Shown here: in pieces, positions 8,200-15,514 of the stretch
How the letters are laid out: the number at the start of each line of letters is the position of its first letter
How positions within the stretch are numbered: position 1 is the stretch's first letter
Origin: Burkholderiaceae bacterium
GTDB taxonomy: Bacteria; Pseudomonadota; Gammaproteobacteria; Burkholderiales; Burkholderiaceae_C
DNA: 64,000 nucleotides
Direction: 5' to 3'
Assembly (NCBI GenBank): GCA_024235915.1
Contig: JACKLO010000007.1
Coordinates: 62,001-126,000 of the forward strand
The notes under the pieces: model-generated
Told to the model about the DNA's origin: nothing
Databases searched by the model: none
Seen by the model: the letters and a program-made list of their open reading frames with translations, nothing else
Position numbers and translations under genes: made by a program

Positions 8200-9858
8200 T
8201 CAGGAGCCGAAGCGGTGTCGAAGGGTCACGGGTTGGTCGGCGTCGACATCGACCTGGGTGCTGAACGGCGGGAAATCGCCGTTGCGCACGGTGATGCGGT
8301 GCGAACCGGCCGGCAACTGCAGCGTGGCCAGCGGCGGTGTCAGGCCGGCGGGCTGGCCGTCGACCTCGATCTCGCCCCAGGGGCTGATCGCCAGGCGCAC
8401 CGTGCCCAGTGCTGGCGCTGCAGCGGACTGGACGGGTGCCGGCGTGACGGGCTTCGGACGCGCGGGCCGCGGACGCGGCTTGGCGGCCGGGGGCTCAGGC
8501 GAGGCGTTGGCCACCACAGGCGCCGAGGCCGCTTCTGGACCGAGCACAGCAGCGGCCGACGCGGCGGCGTCGCTGGCCAGGGCCGTGGTGGCGGGGGTTT
8601 CGGTCGGCGCTGTGGTCGGGGTCGTCGCGGGCGCCACGGCTGCGGCGGTCACCGCCGGCGCGGCTTCGCGTTCTGCAGGCACGCGCCACCACCAGGTGGA
8701 CGCCGCGCCCAGCGCCATCGCGCCGCCGAGCATCGGCAGCAGCACCAGCAGGCGGCGGCGTTGGCCCGGGTCGGCGGGTGTGGGCCGGTCGTCGGCCGTC
8801 GGGCGCTCCTGCCAGGGGCGCAGCGCCAGCGCGAGTTCCGCGGCGCTGGCAAAACGGTCGGCTGGATCGCGCGCCATCGCCTTGGCCGCCACGGCCGCCA
8901 GGCCGGCTGGCACAGCGGGCTGCAGCGTGTCGGCCGGCGCAGGGTTCAGGTGCAGCACGGCATTGGTGATCTGTGCCAGCGACTCGCCCTCGAAGGCCTT
9001 GCGGCCGGCCAGGAGCTCGTAGAGCACCACACCGAGCGAATAGACGTCGGTGCGGCCGTCGATGGTGCCGCCCTGGAGCTGTTCCGGCGCCAGGTAGTGC
9101 GGCGAGCCGGCCACCAGGCCTTCGATGGCGGGCTGTGCGGCGCTGAGCGTGCACTGTGCGCCCTGGGCGATGCGGGCGATGCCGAAGTCCAGCACCGTGG
9201 GCTTGTCCTTGCCCGTGAGGAAGATGTTGGCCGGCTTGATGTCGCAGTGCACCACGCCGCGCGCGTGCGCGTACGCCAGTGCATCGGCCACGCGGCGCAC
9301 CAGGTAGGCGGCCTGGCCCGGGCGCGGCCGCCAGCCACCGGCGATGGCCTGACGCAGGTCGCGCCCGCGCAGGCGCTCCATGGCGATGTAGACACCGTGG
9401 GCCGACAAGCCGGCATCGTGCACGGTGACGATGTGCGGGTGGTTCAACCCGGCGACGGCGCGGGCCTCGTTGAGGAACAGGCGGTCCAGCGCCAGGCGCT
9501 CGGGCGGGTCGACGTCGAACTGCAGCGTCTTGACCGCCACCGTGCGCGACAGCAGCGGGTCCCAGGCCTCGTGCACATTGCCCAGGCCACCTTCGCCGAG
9601 CTTGCGCTTGAGCGCGTAACGGCCGATGTGCTGCAGGGTGGGCTCGGTGGACAGTGCATCCGCCGGCGGCGGTTCGCTGTTCAACGGCAGGGGATCGGCA
9701 GGCGCCGGCCAGCGACCATCCATCGACGGCGGCATCGAAGCCACCGTCGCGGCAAAGTCGGAGTCGCCGGCATCACGCGGCGAACGTTTGGCATGCAGTC
9801 CCACGGGTCGGAAGCTTAGGCGCCATGAACGGTCGGCTTGCCGCGAAAAGCGGGGCAT
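8200..9858 (-). CDS. Ser/Thr protein kinase with membrane anchor and C-terminal PEGA domain
   Basis: The protein has 552 residues. A Pro-rich N-terminus of about 80 residues precedes a Hanks-type kinase domain (about 80-345): P-loop GEGGLGNVHEAWD, VAVKTL lysine, catalytic loop VVHCDIKPANIFL, DFG in VLDFGIARI, and APEQ. The residue before the catalytic Asp is Cys rather than Arg, so activation by loop phosphorylation may differ from RD kinases. One transmembrane helix follows (near LLVLLPMLGGAMALGAAS), then a low-complexity Ala/Thr/Pro linker and a periplasmic PEGA-like beta domain (AISPWGEIEVDGQPAG). The pairing with a TssQ-like lipoprotein suggests a PpkA-type role in type VI secretion control, but this is inference. 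Confidence 0.88.
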   Translation of the reverse strand: MPRFSRQADRSWRLSFRPVGLHAKRSPRDAGDSDFAATVASMPPSMDGRWPAPADPLPLNSEPPPADALSTEPTLQHIGRYALKRKLGEGGLGNVHEAWDPLLSRTVAVKTLQFDVDPPERLALDRLFLNEARAVAGLNHPHIVTVHDAGLSAHGVYIAMERLRGRDLRQAIAGGWRPRPGQAAYLVRRVADALAYAHARGVVHCDIKPANIFLTGKDKPTVLDFGIARIAQGAQCTLSAAQPAIEGLVAGSPHYLAPEQLQGGTIDGRTDVYSLGVVLYELLAGRKAFEGESLAQITNAVLHLNPAPADTLQPAVPAGLAAVAAKAMARDPADRFASAAELALALRPWQERPTADDRPTPADPGQRRRLLVLLPMLGGAMALGAASTWWWRVPAEREAAPAVTAAAVAPATTPTTAPTETPATTALASDAAASAAAVLGPEAASAPVVANASPEPPAAKPRPRPARPKPVTPAPVQSAAAPALGTVRLAISPWGEIEVDGQPAGLTPPLATLQLPAGSHRITVRNGDFPPFSTQVDVDADQPVTLRHRFGS

Positions 9859-9957
9859 TGGCCCGCCGGTTAACGGCTTGTCACCCGTGCTTACCAGCGC
9901 GTGGGCACTGTTTCACGCCGACCGGGGCGGCGCCTGCCGGAGCAGACCGCCTACGGT

Positions 9958-11139
9958 TCAGCCCAGCTCGCGCTGCAAGCGGGCGATAGCGTCCTGCAAC
10001 TGCGGCAGGCTGCTGGCGAAGGACAGGCGCAGGTAGCGTACCGCGGCCGCCGGGCCGAAATCCCGACCCGGGGTCAGCGCCACGTGGGCGCGCTCCATCA
10101 TCTGGAAGCAGAAGTCCCAGCTGCTGGCGCTGAAGCGGCTGCAGTCGGCCCAGGCGTAGAAGGCGCCGTCGGGGGCCACGGGCACGGTCAGGCCCAGGGC
10201 GTCGAGTGCCGGCACGACGAAGTCGCGCCGTTCCCGGAAGGCGGTGCGCCGGTGTTCGTATTCGGCGATCGATTCGGGCTCGAAACACGCCAGCGCGGCC
10301 TGCTGCGCGATGCTGGAGGCGCAGATGTAGAGGTTCTGCGCCAACTTCTCCACCGCCGGCACCAGCGCCGGCGGCAGCACCAGCCAGCCCAGCCGCCAGC
10401 CCGTCATGCTGAAGTACTTGCTGAAGCTGTTGATGGAGATCACATCGTCGCCCAGCGCCAGCGCACTGGCACCGAAGGCGTCGTCGTAGCTCAGGCCCAG
10501 GTAGATCTCGTCGACCAGGGTGACGCCGCCACGCTCGCGCACGGCCTGCACGATGGCCGCCATCTCCGCAGGCGCGATCGAGGTGCCCGTAGGGTTGGAC
10601 GGCGAGGCCAGCAGCACGCCGCGCGTGGCCGGTGTCCAGTGTGCGCACACCGATGCCGCGTCGAGCTGGAAGCGCGCCTGCGGCGACGCCGGCAGCAGCC
10701 GCGGTGTGGCGCCGGTGGCGCTGACGAAGTGGCGGTTGCAGGGGTAGCTGGGGTCGGGCATCAGCACCTCGTCCCCCGGCTCGAACAGCGCCAGCGTGGC
10801 CAGTTGCAATCCGGCGGATGCGCCGGCGGTGACCACGATGCGCGCGGGGTCCACGCTGACACCAAACCGCTGGTCATACCAGGCGGCGATGCGTTCGCGC
10901 AGCGCCGGCAGGCCGGTGGCGTGCGTGTACTGCGTGCGGCCACGTCGCAGGCAGCGTTCCGCGGCGTCCTGCACCAATGGCGGCGCGGTGAAATCCGGCT
11001 CGCCGATGTTCAGGAAGATCATCGGCTCGCCACCCTGGGCCGGGTCGCAGGCCGGGCTGCGCGCGATGGCGTCGGCCGCCTTGGCGCACTCCATCACGTA
11101 GAAGGGCTCGATGTGGTCGAGCCGGGACGCCAGCTTCAT
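9958..11139 (-). CDS. Class I/II PLP-dependent aminotransferase
   Basis: This 393-residue fold-type I aminotransferase has the substrate segment LNIGEPDF, the cofactor-binding AGASAGLQL, SPSNPTGT, VDEIYLGLSY, and the Schiff-base lysine Lys241 in SFSKYFSMTGWRLG; the C-terminal arginine lies in YLRLSFA. It belongs to the aspartate/alanine aminotransferase-like group; the exact amino donor is not deducible. The ATG at 11139 gives a normal N-terminus. It lies 20 bases downstream of nusB on the same strand, so it may be the last gene of the ribBA-ribH-nusB transcript. Confidence 0.9.
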   Translation of the reverse strand: MKLASRLDHIEPFYVMECAKAADAIARSPACDPAQGGEPMIFLNIGEPDFTAPPLVQDAAERCLRRGRTQYTHATGLPALRERIAAWYDQRFGVSVDPARIVVTAGASAGLQLATLALFEPGDEVLMPDPSYPCNRHFVSATGATPRLLPASPQARFQLDAASVCAHWTPATRGVLLASPSNPTGTSIAPAEMAAIVQAVRERGGVTLVDEIYLGLSYDDAFGASALALGDDVISINSFSKYFSMTGWRLGWLVLPPALVPAVEKLAQNLYICASSIAQQAALACFEPESIAEYEHRRTAFRERRDFVVPALDALGLTVPVAPDGAFYAWADCSRFSASSWDFCFQMMERAHVALTPGRDFGPAAAVRYLRLSFASSLPQLQDAIARLQRELG

Positions 11140-11159
11140 GGACGTGGGTGTTTGACGGC

Positions 11160-11714
11160 TCAGCGCGGTGCGCCGCCCCGCGCGGCCTGCACCTCGACGG
11201 GCCGCAGATCGGCGGCGGCCTTGTCGAGCACACCGTTGACGTACTTGTGGCCGTCGGTGCCACCGAATTCCTTGGCCAGTTCCACCGCTTCGTTGATGGC
11301 CACCCGGTAGGGCACCTCGATGCAGTTCTTCAGCTCGTAGGCACCGATGAGCAGGACGCCATGCTCGATGGGCGAGAGCTGGCTGGTGCGCCGGTCCACA
11401 TGGCGGGCCAGGGCGGCGTCGAGCGTGGCGGCGTCGGCAATGCAGCCGTGCAGCAGGGCGTCGTAGTGCGCGCTGTCGGCCTTGTCGAAGCCTTCCTGCT
11501 CGCGCATCAGGGCGTCGATGACACCGGCGTCCTCGCCGGCCAGCAACCACTGGTAGAGGCCCTGGAGCGCAAACTCCCGCGCGCGGCGACGCGGCGACTT
11601 GCTGGGGCTGCGGCGCTTGGCGGGTGGCTTGCCGCCCGGCTTGTGGCCCGGCTTGCCGCTCGCCTTCGCGGGCGGCTTGGGGGCCGGCGGTGCCGACGGC
11701 GTCTCGTCGTTCAC
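11160..11714 (-). CDS. nusB: NusB transcription antitermination factor
   Basis: The 184 residues include an all-helical NusB domain in the last 135 (RRRAREFALQGLYQWLLAG, VINEAVELAKEFGGTDGHKYVNG), which pairs with NusE (ribosomal protein S10) at boxA of rRNA transcripts. The first 45 residues are a basic, Pro/Lys/Gly-rich extension longer than in E. coli NusB. I chose the GTG at 11714 because it overlaps the ribH stop as GTGA. The ribH-nusB arrangement is widespread. Confidence 0.93.
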   Translation of the reverse strand: MNDETPSAPPAPKPPAKASGKPGHKPGGKPPAKRRSPSKSPRRRAREFALQGLYQWLLAGEDAGVIDALMREQEGFDKADSAHYDALLHGCIADAATLDAALARHVDRRTSQLSPIEHGVLLIGAYELKNCIEVPYRVAINEAVELAKEFGGTDGHKYVNGVLDKAAADLRPVEVQAARGGAPR

Positions 11715-12175
11715 GGCAGGTCCTCCAGCAGGTTGGCCATCTCCACGGCCACGCGGGCCGCGTCGCGGCCCTTGTCCTCGGCGCGGGCCCAGGCCTGGGC
11801 TTCGTCTTCCACCGTGAGGATGGCGTTGGCCACCGGCAGCCGGTGGTCCAGCGACACGCGGGTGACGCCGGCGCCGCTTTCGTTGGCCACCAGCTCGAAG
11901 TGGTAGGTCTCGCCGCGGATGATGCAACCCAGCGCGATCAGCGCGTCGTAGTCGCCGTCCTCGGCCAGGGCCTTGAGTACCACCGGGATCTCCAGCGCGC
12001 CGGGCACGGTGAGGTGCACCACGTCGCGGGCCACGACGCCCAGCGCCAGCAGCTCGGCGACGCAGGTCTCGGCCAACTTGATGGTGATGGCATCGTTGAA
12101 ACGGGCGCGCACGATGCCGATGCGCAGTCCTTCACCGGCCAGTTCGCCGGCGGTGCCCTTGTCGGCGCCTTGCAT
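11711..12175 (-). CDS. ribH: RibH, lumazine synthase
   Basis: The 154-residue enzyme condenses 5-amino-6-ribitylaminouracil with 3,4-dihydroxy-2-butanone 4-phosphate to 6,7-dimethyl-8-ribityllumazine. Diagnostic segments are IVRARFND, the substrate loop VPGALEIPVVL, GCIIRGETYHFE and the catalytic-site His-bearing segment SLDHRLPVANAILT. Its start is 8 bases from the ribBA stop and its stop overlaps nusB, so it is an internal gene of one transcript. Confidence 0.97.
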   Translation of the reverse strand: MQGADKGTAGELAGEGLRIGIVRARFNDAITIKLAETCVAELLALGVVARDVVHLTVPGALEIPVVLKALAEDGDYDALIALGCIIRGETYHFELVANESGAGVTRVSLDHRLPVANAILTVEDEAQAWARAEDKGRDAARVAVEMANLLEDLP

Positions 12176-12183
12176 GGGTGTCC

Positions 12184-13284
12184 TTAACGGGTTTCGGGGG
12201 CCACGAAGCCGGTGACTTCCAGGCCGTAGCCAGCCATGCTGGGCATGCGCCGTGGGCTGCCCAGCAACTGCATGCGGGTCACGCCCAGGTCACGCAGGAT
12301 CTGCGCGCCGACGCCGTAGGTGCGCAGGTCCATCGCGGCGGCGCGTCGAGGTGCGGGTTCGGCGGGCGGATTCACCTGCGGCAGCAGGGCATCCACGCCG
12401 GCACCGCAGTTCAGCAGCACCGCCACGCCGCAGCGCCCGGCATGCAGAGCGGCCAGCGCCGAGGGCAGCGGCCAGGAATGCCCGCCACCGCCGGCATCCA
12501 GCAGGTCGAAGGCGGTGAAGGGCTCATGCACGCGCACCGGCACCGCGTCTGCGGCCGACCACTGGCCGTGCACCAGCGCCAGGTGCAGGCCACCGCCGGC
12601 ATCTCGGTAGCTGACACAACGGAACGTGCCGTGAGGCGTGGCCAGCGGACGCTCCGCTTCGCGATGCACCAGGGTCTCATGACGGCTGCGGTGCTCGATC
12701 AGGTCGGCGATGGTGCCGATCTTCAGGCCGTGTTCGCGGGCGAAGACTTCCAGGTCCGGCAACCGGGCCATGGTGCCGTCGTCCTTCATGATCTCGCAGA
12801 TCACGGCGGCGGGTTCCAGGCCGGCCATGCCCGCCAGGTCGCAGCCCGCCTCGGTGTGGCCGGCGCGCATGAGTACACCGCCGTCCTGCGCCTGCAGCGG
12901 GAAGATGTGGCCGGGCTGCACCAGGTCGGCCGCCTTGGCGTCACGCGCCACGGCCACCTGCACCGTGCGGGCACGGTCGGCGGCCGAGATGCCCGTGGTG
13001 ACGCCGGTGGCCGCCTCGATGGACACGGTGAAGGCCGTGCCGTGCACGGTGCCGTTGCGGCTGGCCATCGGCGGCAGCCGCAGGCGTTCGCAGCGATCGC
13101 GCGTCAGCGTCAGGCAGATCAGGCCGCGCGCGTGGCGCGCCATGAAGTTGATGGCCGCCGGCGTGATGTGCTCGGCGGCGATGACGATGTCGCCCTCGTT
13201 TTCGCGATCCTCCTCGTCAACGAGGATCACCATGCGGCCGGCGGCCAGGTCGGCGACGAGCTCGGGGACGGGGGAAATGGGCAT
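12184..13284 (-). CDS. ribBA: RibB 3,4-DHBP synthase fused to a degenerate GTP cyclohydrolase II-like domain
   Basis: The 366-residue protein has an N-terminal 3,4-dihydroxy-2-butanone 4-phosphate synthase domain (about 1-205) with the acidic loop VDEEDRENEGD, the HARGLICLTL segment, GHIFPLQAQDGGVLMRAGHTEA and the CEIMKDDG motif, all intact. The C-terminal half aligns in layout with GTP cyclohydrolase II (HGTFRCVSYRD, YGVGAQILRDLGVTRMQLL) but lacks the zinc-binding cysteine cluster: where active enzymes have a C-x2-GD-x8-C-x-C arrangement, this one has RVHEPFTAFDLLDAGGGG. GTP cyclohydrolase activity is therefore unlikely. The start is the ATG directly behind a TACAAT hexamer. Confidence 0.92.
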   Translation of the reverse strand: MPISPVPELVADLAAGRMVILVDEEDRENEGDIVIAAEHITPAAINFMARHARGLICLTLTRDRCERLRLPPMASRNGTVHGTAFTVSIEAATGVTTGISAADRARTVQVAVARDAKAADLVQPGHIFPLQAQDGGVLMRAGHTEAGCDLAGMAGLEPAAVICEIMKDDGTMARLPDLEVFAREHGLKIGTIADLIEHRSRHETLVHREAERPLATPHGTFRCVSYRDAGGGLHLALVHGQWSAADAVPVRVHEPFTAFDLLDAGGGGHSWPLPSALAALHAGRCGVAVLLNCGAGVDALLPQVNPPAEPAPRRAAAMDLRTYGVGAQILRDLGVTRMQLLGSPRRMPSMAGYGLEVTGFVAPETR

Positions 13285-13290
13285 GGCGGG

Positions 13291-13296
13291 ATTGTA
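13291..13296 (-). promoter_or_regulatory. -10 hexamer TACAAT placed for a leaderless ribBA message
   Basis: Reading the minus strand, TACAAT is followed by six bases (CCCGCC) and then the ribBA ATG, so initiation at the usual distance would begin on the start codon. No recognisable -35 box is present. It lies downstream of the PEP-CTERM gene's terminator, so it would let ribBA be transcribed on its own. Confidence 0.55.
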
Positions 13297-13332
13297 GGCG
13301 GGGGCCTGCGGCGGGCGTGGCCCACAAGACAA

Positions 13333-13354
13333 AGAGCCCGCCGAAGCGGGCTCT
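13333..13354 (-). terminator. Intrinsic terminator of the PEP-CTERM gene
   Basis: A perfect 9-bp stem AGAGCCCGC / GCGGGCTCT with a 4-base loop lies 29 bases past the PEP-CTERM stop and is followed on the minus strand by TTTGTCTTG. It should stop transcripts from the PEP-CTERM gene before ribBA. Confidence 0.8.
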
Positions 13355-13382
13355 GAGGCGGCGGGTGCCGTGGTGCGGGTGT

Positions 13383-14249
13383 TCAGGCCTTGTTGCTGCC
13401 GGTGCGACGGCGGCGGGCGGCGGTGAGGGCCAGCAGACTGGCGCAGACGAGGGCGAGGGAGCCGGGTTCGGGCACCGGGTTGGTGGTCGGGTCGTTGAGT
13501 TCACCGACGAGAAAGTCATCAAACCCGATGAAGTCGCGGCCGTCGTCTCCGTTAGCCTGCCCGAGTTCGAAGATGACACGCTCGTACACGTTTTCGTCAT
13601 CGTAGAAGCCGAAGTGACTCAACCAACCGTTGTTCGCGCCGTTGTTGGATGTTGCCTGCTGCCGGAAGGGGATCAATTCGATCAGCGTTCCGCCTTCGCC
13701 GTTGGCATCCACGGCTTCGCCAGCCTTCAGCAAGCGCAGGCTGAAGGAGCCATCGAAATCACCGATGTCCGTTCCATAGAAGGCCAGTGCAGAGATGCCT
13801 TTCTTGGCACTGCCGCTGAAGTTCAGCTCAAATGAGTTGTCAGTCAGCCACCACTGCGCGTTGTTATCGCCTGTGGTGTCAAAGCGGCCGTTCTCGATAG
13901 GGTCGTAGGTACGACTGACGATTCGCCCGGTTTCCAGGCCGCTGCCAGTTCCAACTGTCACTTCCGCCCCAATGGAACTCAGCGTGAGGCTACTCATTGG
14001 GTTGGAAGACGCCACAAAGCCAGAGAAAGTCTCCTCCTTTCGTGTGTCACCCTCTTTGAGCAGCGTCTTGAAATCGCCGCGGGCCTTTGCAGGGTCACCC
14101 GCCTGGTTGACAACATACTCTCCGCTCACGATCGGTGTGCTGGTGTCTGTGGCCACCGGCAGCACCACCAAGCCCGCGTGAGACACGCTTGCACCGGCAA
14201 CCAGAAGTGCCGGCACAAGCCAGCGAACCGAACTCAGGGGTTTCAGCAT
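13383..14249 (-). CDS. PEP-CTERM sorted extracellular protein
   Basis: The 288 residues start with a signal peptide (WLVPALLVAGASVSHA) and end with a sorting tail: VPEPGSLALVCASLL, a short hydrophobic helix, then the basic ARRRRTG. This tail is recognised by exosortase (EpsH/XrtA) in exopolysaccharide-making bacteria. The body is a beta-rich domain with many Asn/Gly/Asp turns and no recognised enzyme motif. The gene is visibly less GC-rich than its neighbours, has its own sigma-54-type promoter and terminator, and sits between ribD and ribBA, where related genomes usually carry other rib genes. It looks like a later insertion. Confidence 0.9.
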   Translation of the reverse strand: MLKPLSSVRWLVPALLVAGASVSHAGLVVLPVATDTSTPIVSGEYVVNQAGDPAKARGDFKTLLKEGDTRKEETFSGFVASSNPMSSLTLSSIGAEVTVGTGSGLETGRIVSRTYDPIENGRFDTTGDNNAQWWLTDNSFELNFSGSAKKGISALAFYGTDIGDFDGSFSLRLLKAGEAVDANGEGGTLIELIPFRQQATSNNGANNGWLSHFGFYDDENVYERVIFELGQANGDDGRDFIGFDDFLVGELNDPTTNPVPEPGSLALVCASLLALTAARRRRTGSNKA

Positions 14250-14299
14250 TTGAATATGGCTCCTTCAAGGTGCCGCTTCACGACAGATGCAGGAGATGC

Positions 14300-14316
14300 A
14301 AGCAATCATCGGGCCA
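14300..14316 (-). promoter_or_regulatory. Sigma-54 (-24/-12) promoter of the PEP-CTERM gene
   Basis: The minus strand reads TGGCCCGATGATTGCTT. Against the sigma-54 consensus TGGCACG-N4-TTGCW it differs at one core base and has the exact spacing. A start about 12 bases past the GC would give a leader of about 40 bases, containing AAGGAG upstream of the ATG. Confidence 0.75.
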
Positions 14317-14333
14317 CAAGAAAAATGGCTTTC

Positions 14334-14353
14334 CTGACAGCTGTTTACGTCAG
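14334..14353. promoter_or_regulatory. Inverted repeat upstream of the sigma-54 promoter (possible activator site)
   Basis: CTGAC and GTCAG are separated by 10 bases and lie about 20 bases upstream of the -24 element. The position is close for an enhancer site, so this is only a candidate. Confidence 0.35.
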
Positions 14354-14397
14354 CAACCCTCTGTTCTGGTGTCGTGCGGTTGTAAAAAAAACTGACA

Positions 14398-15501
14398 CTA
14401 CGAGGCGGAGGCATGCTGCATCCGAATACGTACGTCAGGACCTAGCCTTTGGGCTTGTATGACGCGCCAGGCCGAAGGGGTGGAGAGGGCTGCCGGGCTG
14501 TTGATTGGCATTCGCAAACCGTCACCCATGAAGCGAGGAGCGACATACAGCACGCACTCGTCGGTCAGTCCTGTATCCAGAAATGCGGAGCTCAGCGTCG
14601 GGCCCGCCTCAACATGAACCTCATGGATATTCAACGCGTACAGCGATGCCAGAAGTTGCCTGAGGTCCAGTTGCCCATCCCTCATCGGGAGCCCGAGGCT
14701 CTTGACAAATTTTGGTGTCCTGACAGAGCTTTCACCGTGGACGAGCAGCACCTCACCTGGCGGCGCCAATATGCGGGCGTCTTTAGAGATGCGGGCCTGC
14801 GAATCCAACACAACCCGCAGCGGCTGCACCTGCGTCGGTACCTCTCGCACATCCAGCCGTGGGTCGTCGGCCAGTACCGTGCCGATGCCCGTGACGATCG
14901 CCTGGGCGCGCTGCCGCCAGGCATGCCCGTCGGTCCGTGCCTCGGGCCCGGTGATCCAGCGGCTGTTGCCGTTGAGTTCCGCCATGCAGCCGTCCAGGGT
15001 CGTCGCCATCTTCAGGCGCACCCATGGTCGGCCGCGTTCATGGCGGGAGAAGAAACCGATGTTCAGTTCTCTGGCCAGCAGGGCGATGTCGTCGGGCGCC
15101 ATGTCGACCTGGACGCCCGCCGCCCGGAGCCGCGCAATGCCGGCCCCATTGACCGCCGGATATGGGTCGGTCGTGGCCACGACCACACGCGACAAGCCGG
15201 CCGCGATCAAGGCATCGCAGCACGGTGGCGTCCGGCCGTGATGGGCACACGGCTCCAGCGTGACCCAGGCCGTGCCACCCTTGACCAGCGCACAGTTTGA
15301 CGTCGCCTCCCGCAAGGCCATCACCTCGGCATGCGGCCCGCCGACGGCCTGCGTATGACCCCTGCCGACGACCTGCCCTGAGGCGTCGGCCAGCACGCAT
15401 CCCACACGCGGATTCGGGTCCGACAGACCGATGGCCTGTTCCGCCAGCGTCAGTGCCTCCAGCAGGCGCTGGCGGTCCAGTTCAGGGTCACGCACTGGCA
15501 T
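14398..15501 (-). CDS. ribD: RibD, bifunctional riboflavin deaminase/reductase
   Basis: The 367 residues match the E. coli length. The N-terminal deaminase has the zinc site HAEVMAL and EPCAHHGRTPPCCDAL; the C-terminal reductase carries RPWVRLKMATTLDGCMA and HVEAGPTLSSAFLDTGL. Together they convert the GTP-derived pyrimidine to 5-amino-6-ribitylamino-uracil phosphate. The start at 15501 lies 13 bases behind the last pilin gene, so ribD is probably read from that operon. A run of eight T residues (minus strand, 14384-14391) follows the stop, but I see no convincing stem before it. The gene for riboflavin synthase (ribE/ribC) is not next to it. Confidence 0.95.
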   Translation of the reverse strand: MPVRDPELDRQRLLEALTLAEQAIGLSDPNPRVGCVLADASGQVVGRGHTQAVGGPHAEVMALREATSNCALVKGGTAWVTLEPCAHHGRTPPCCDALIAAGLSRVVVATTDPYPAVNGAGIARLRAAGVQVDMAPDDIALLARELNIGFFSRHERGRPWVRLKMATTLDGCMAELNGNSRWITGPEARTDGHAWRQRAQAIVTGIGTVLADDPRLDVREVPTQVQPLRVVLDSQARISKDARILAPPGEVLLVHGESSVRTPKFVKSLGLPMRDGQLDLRQLLASLYALNIHEVHVEAGPTLSSAFLDTGLTDECVLYVAPRFMGDGLRMPINSPAALSTPSAWRVIQAQRLGPDVRIRMQHASAS

Positions 15502-15514
15502 CAATGTCGGGTGA

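Noticed and set aside
12184..12790. Frameshift explaining the missing zinc cysteines of RibBA
   Set aside because: The frame stays open and family-like segments continue on both sides of the degenerate stretch, so this is divergence rather than an error.
13285..14397. FMN riboswitch (RFN element) before ribBA or ribD
   Set aside because: The spaces are too short, and no RFN hallmark segments are present.
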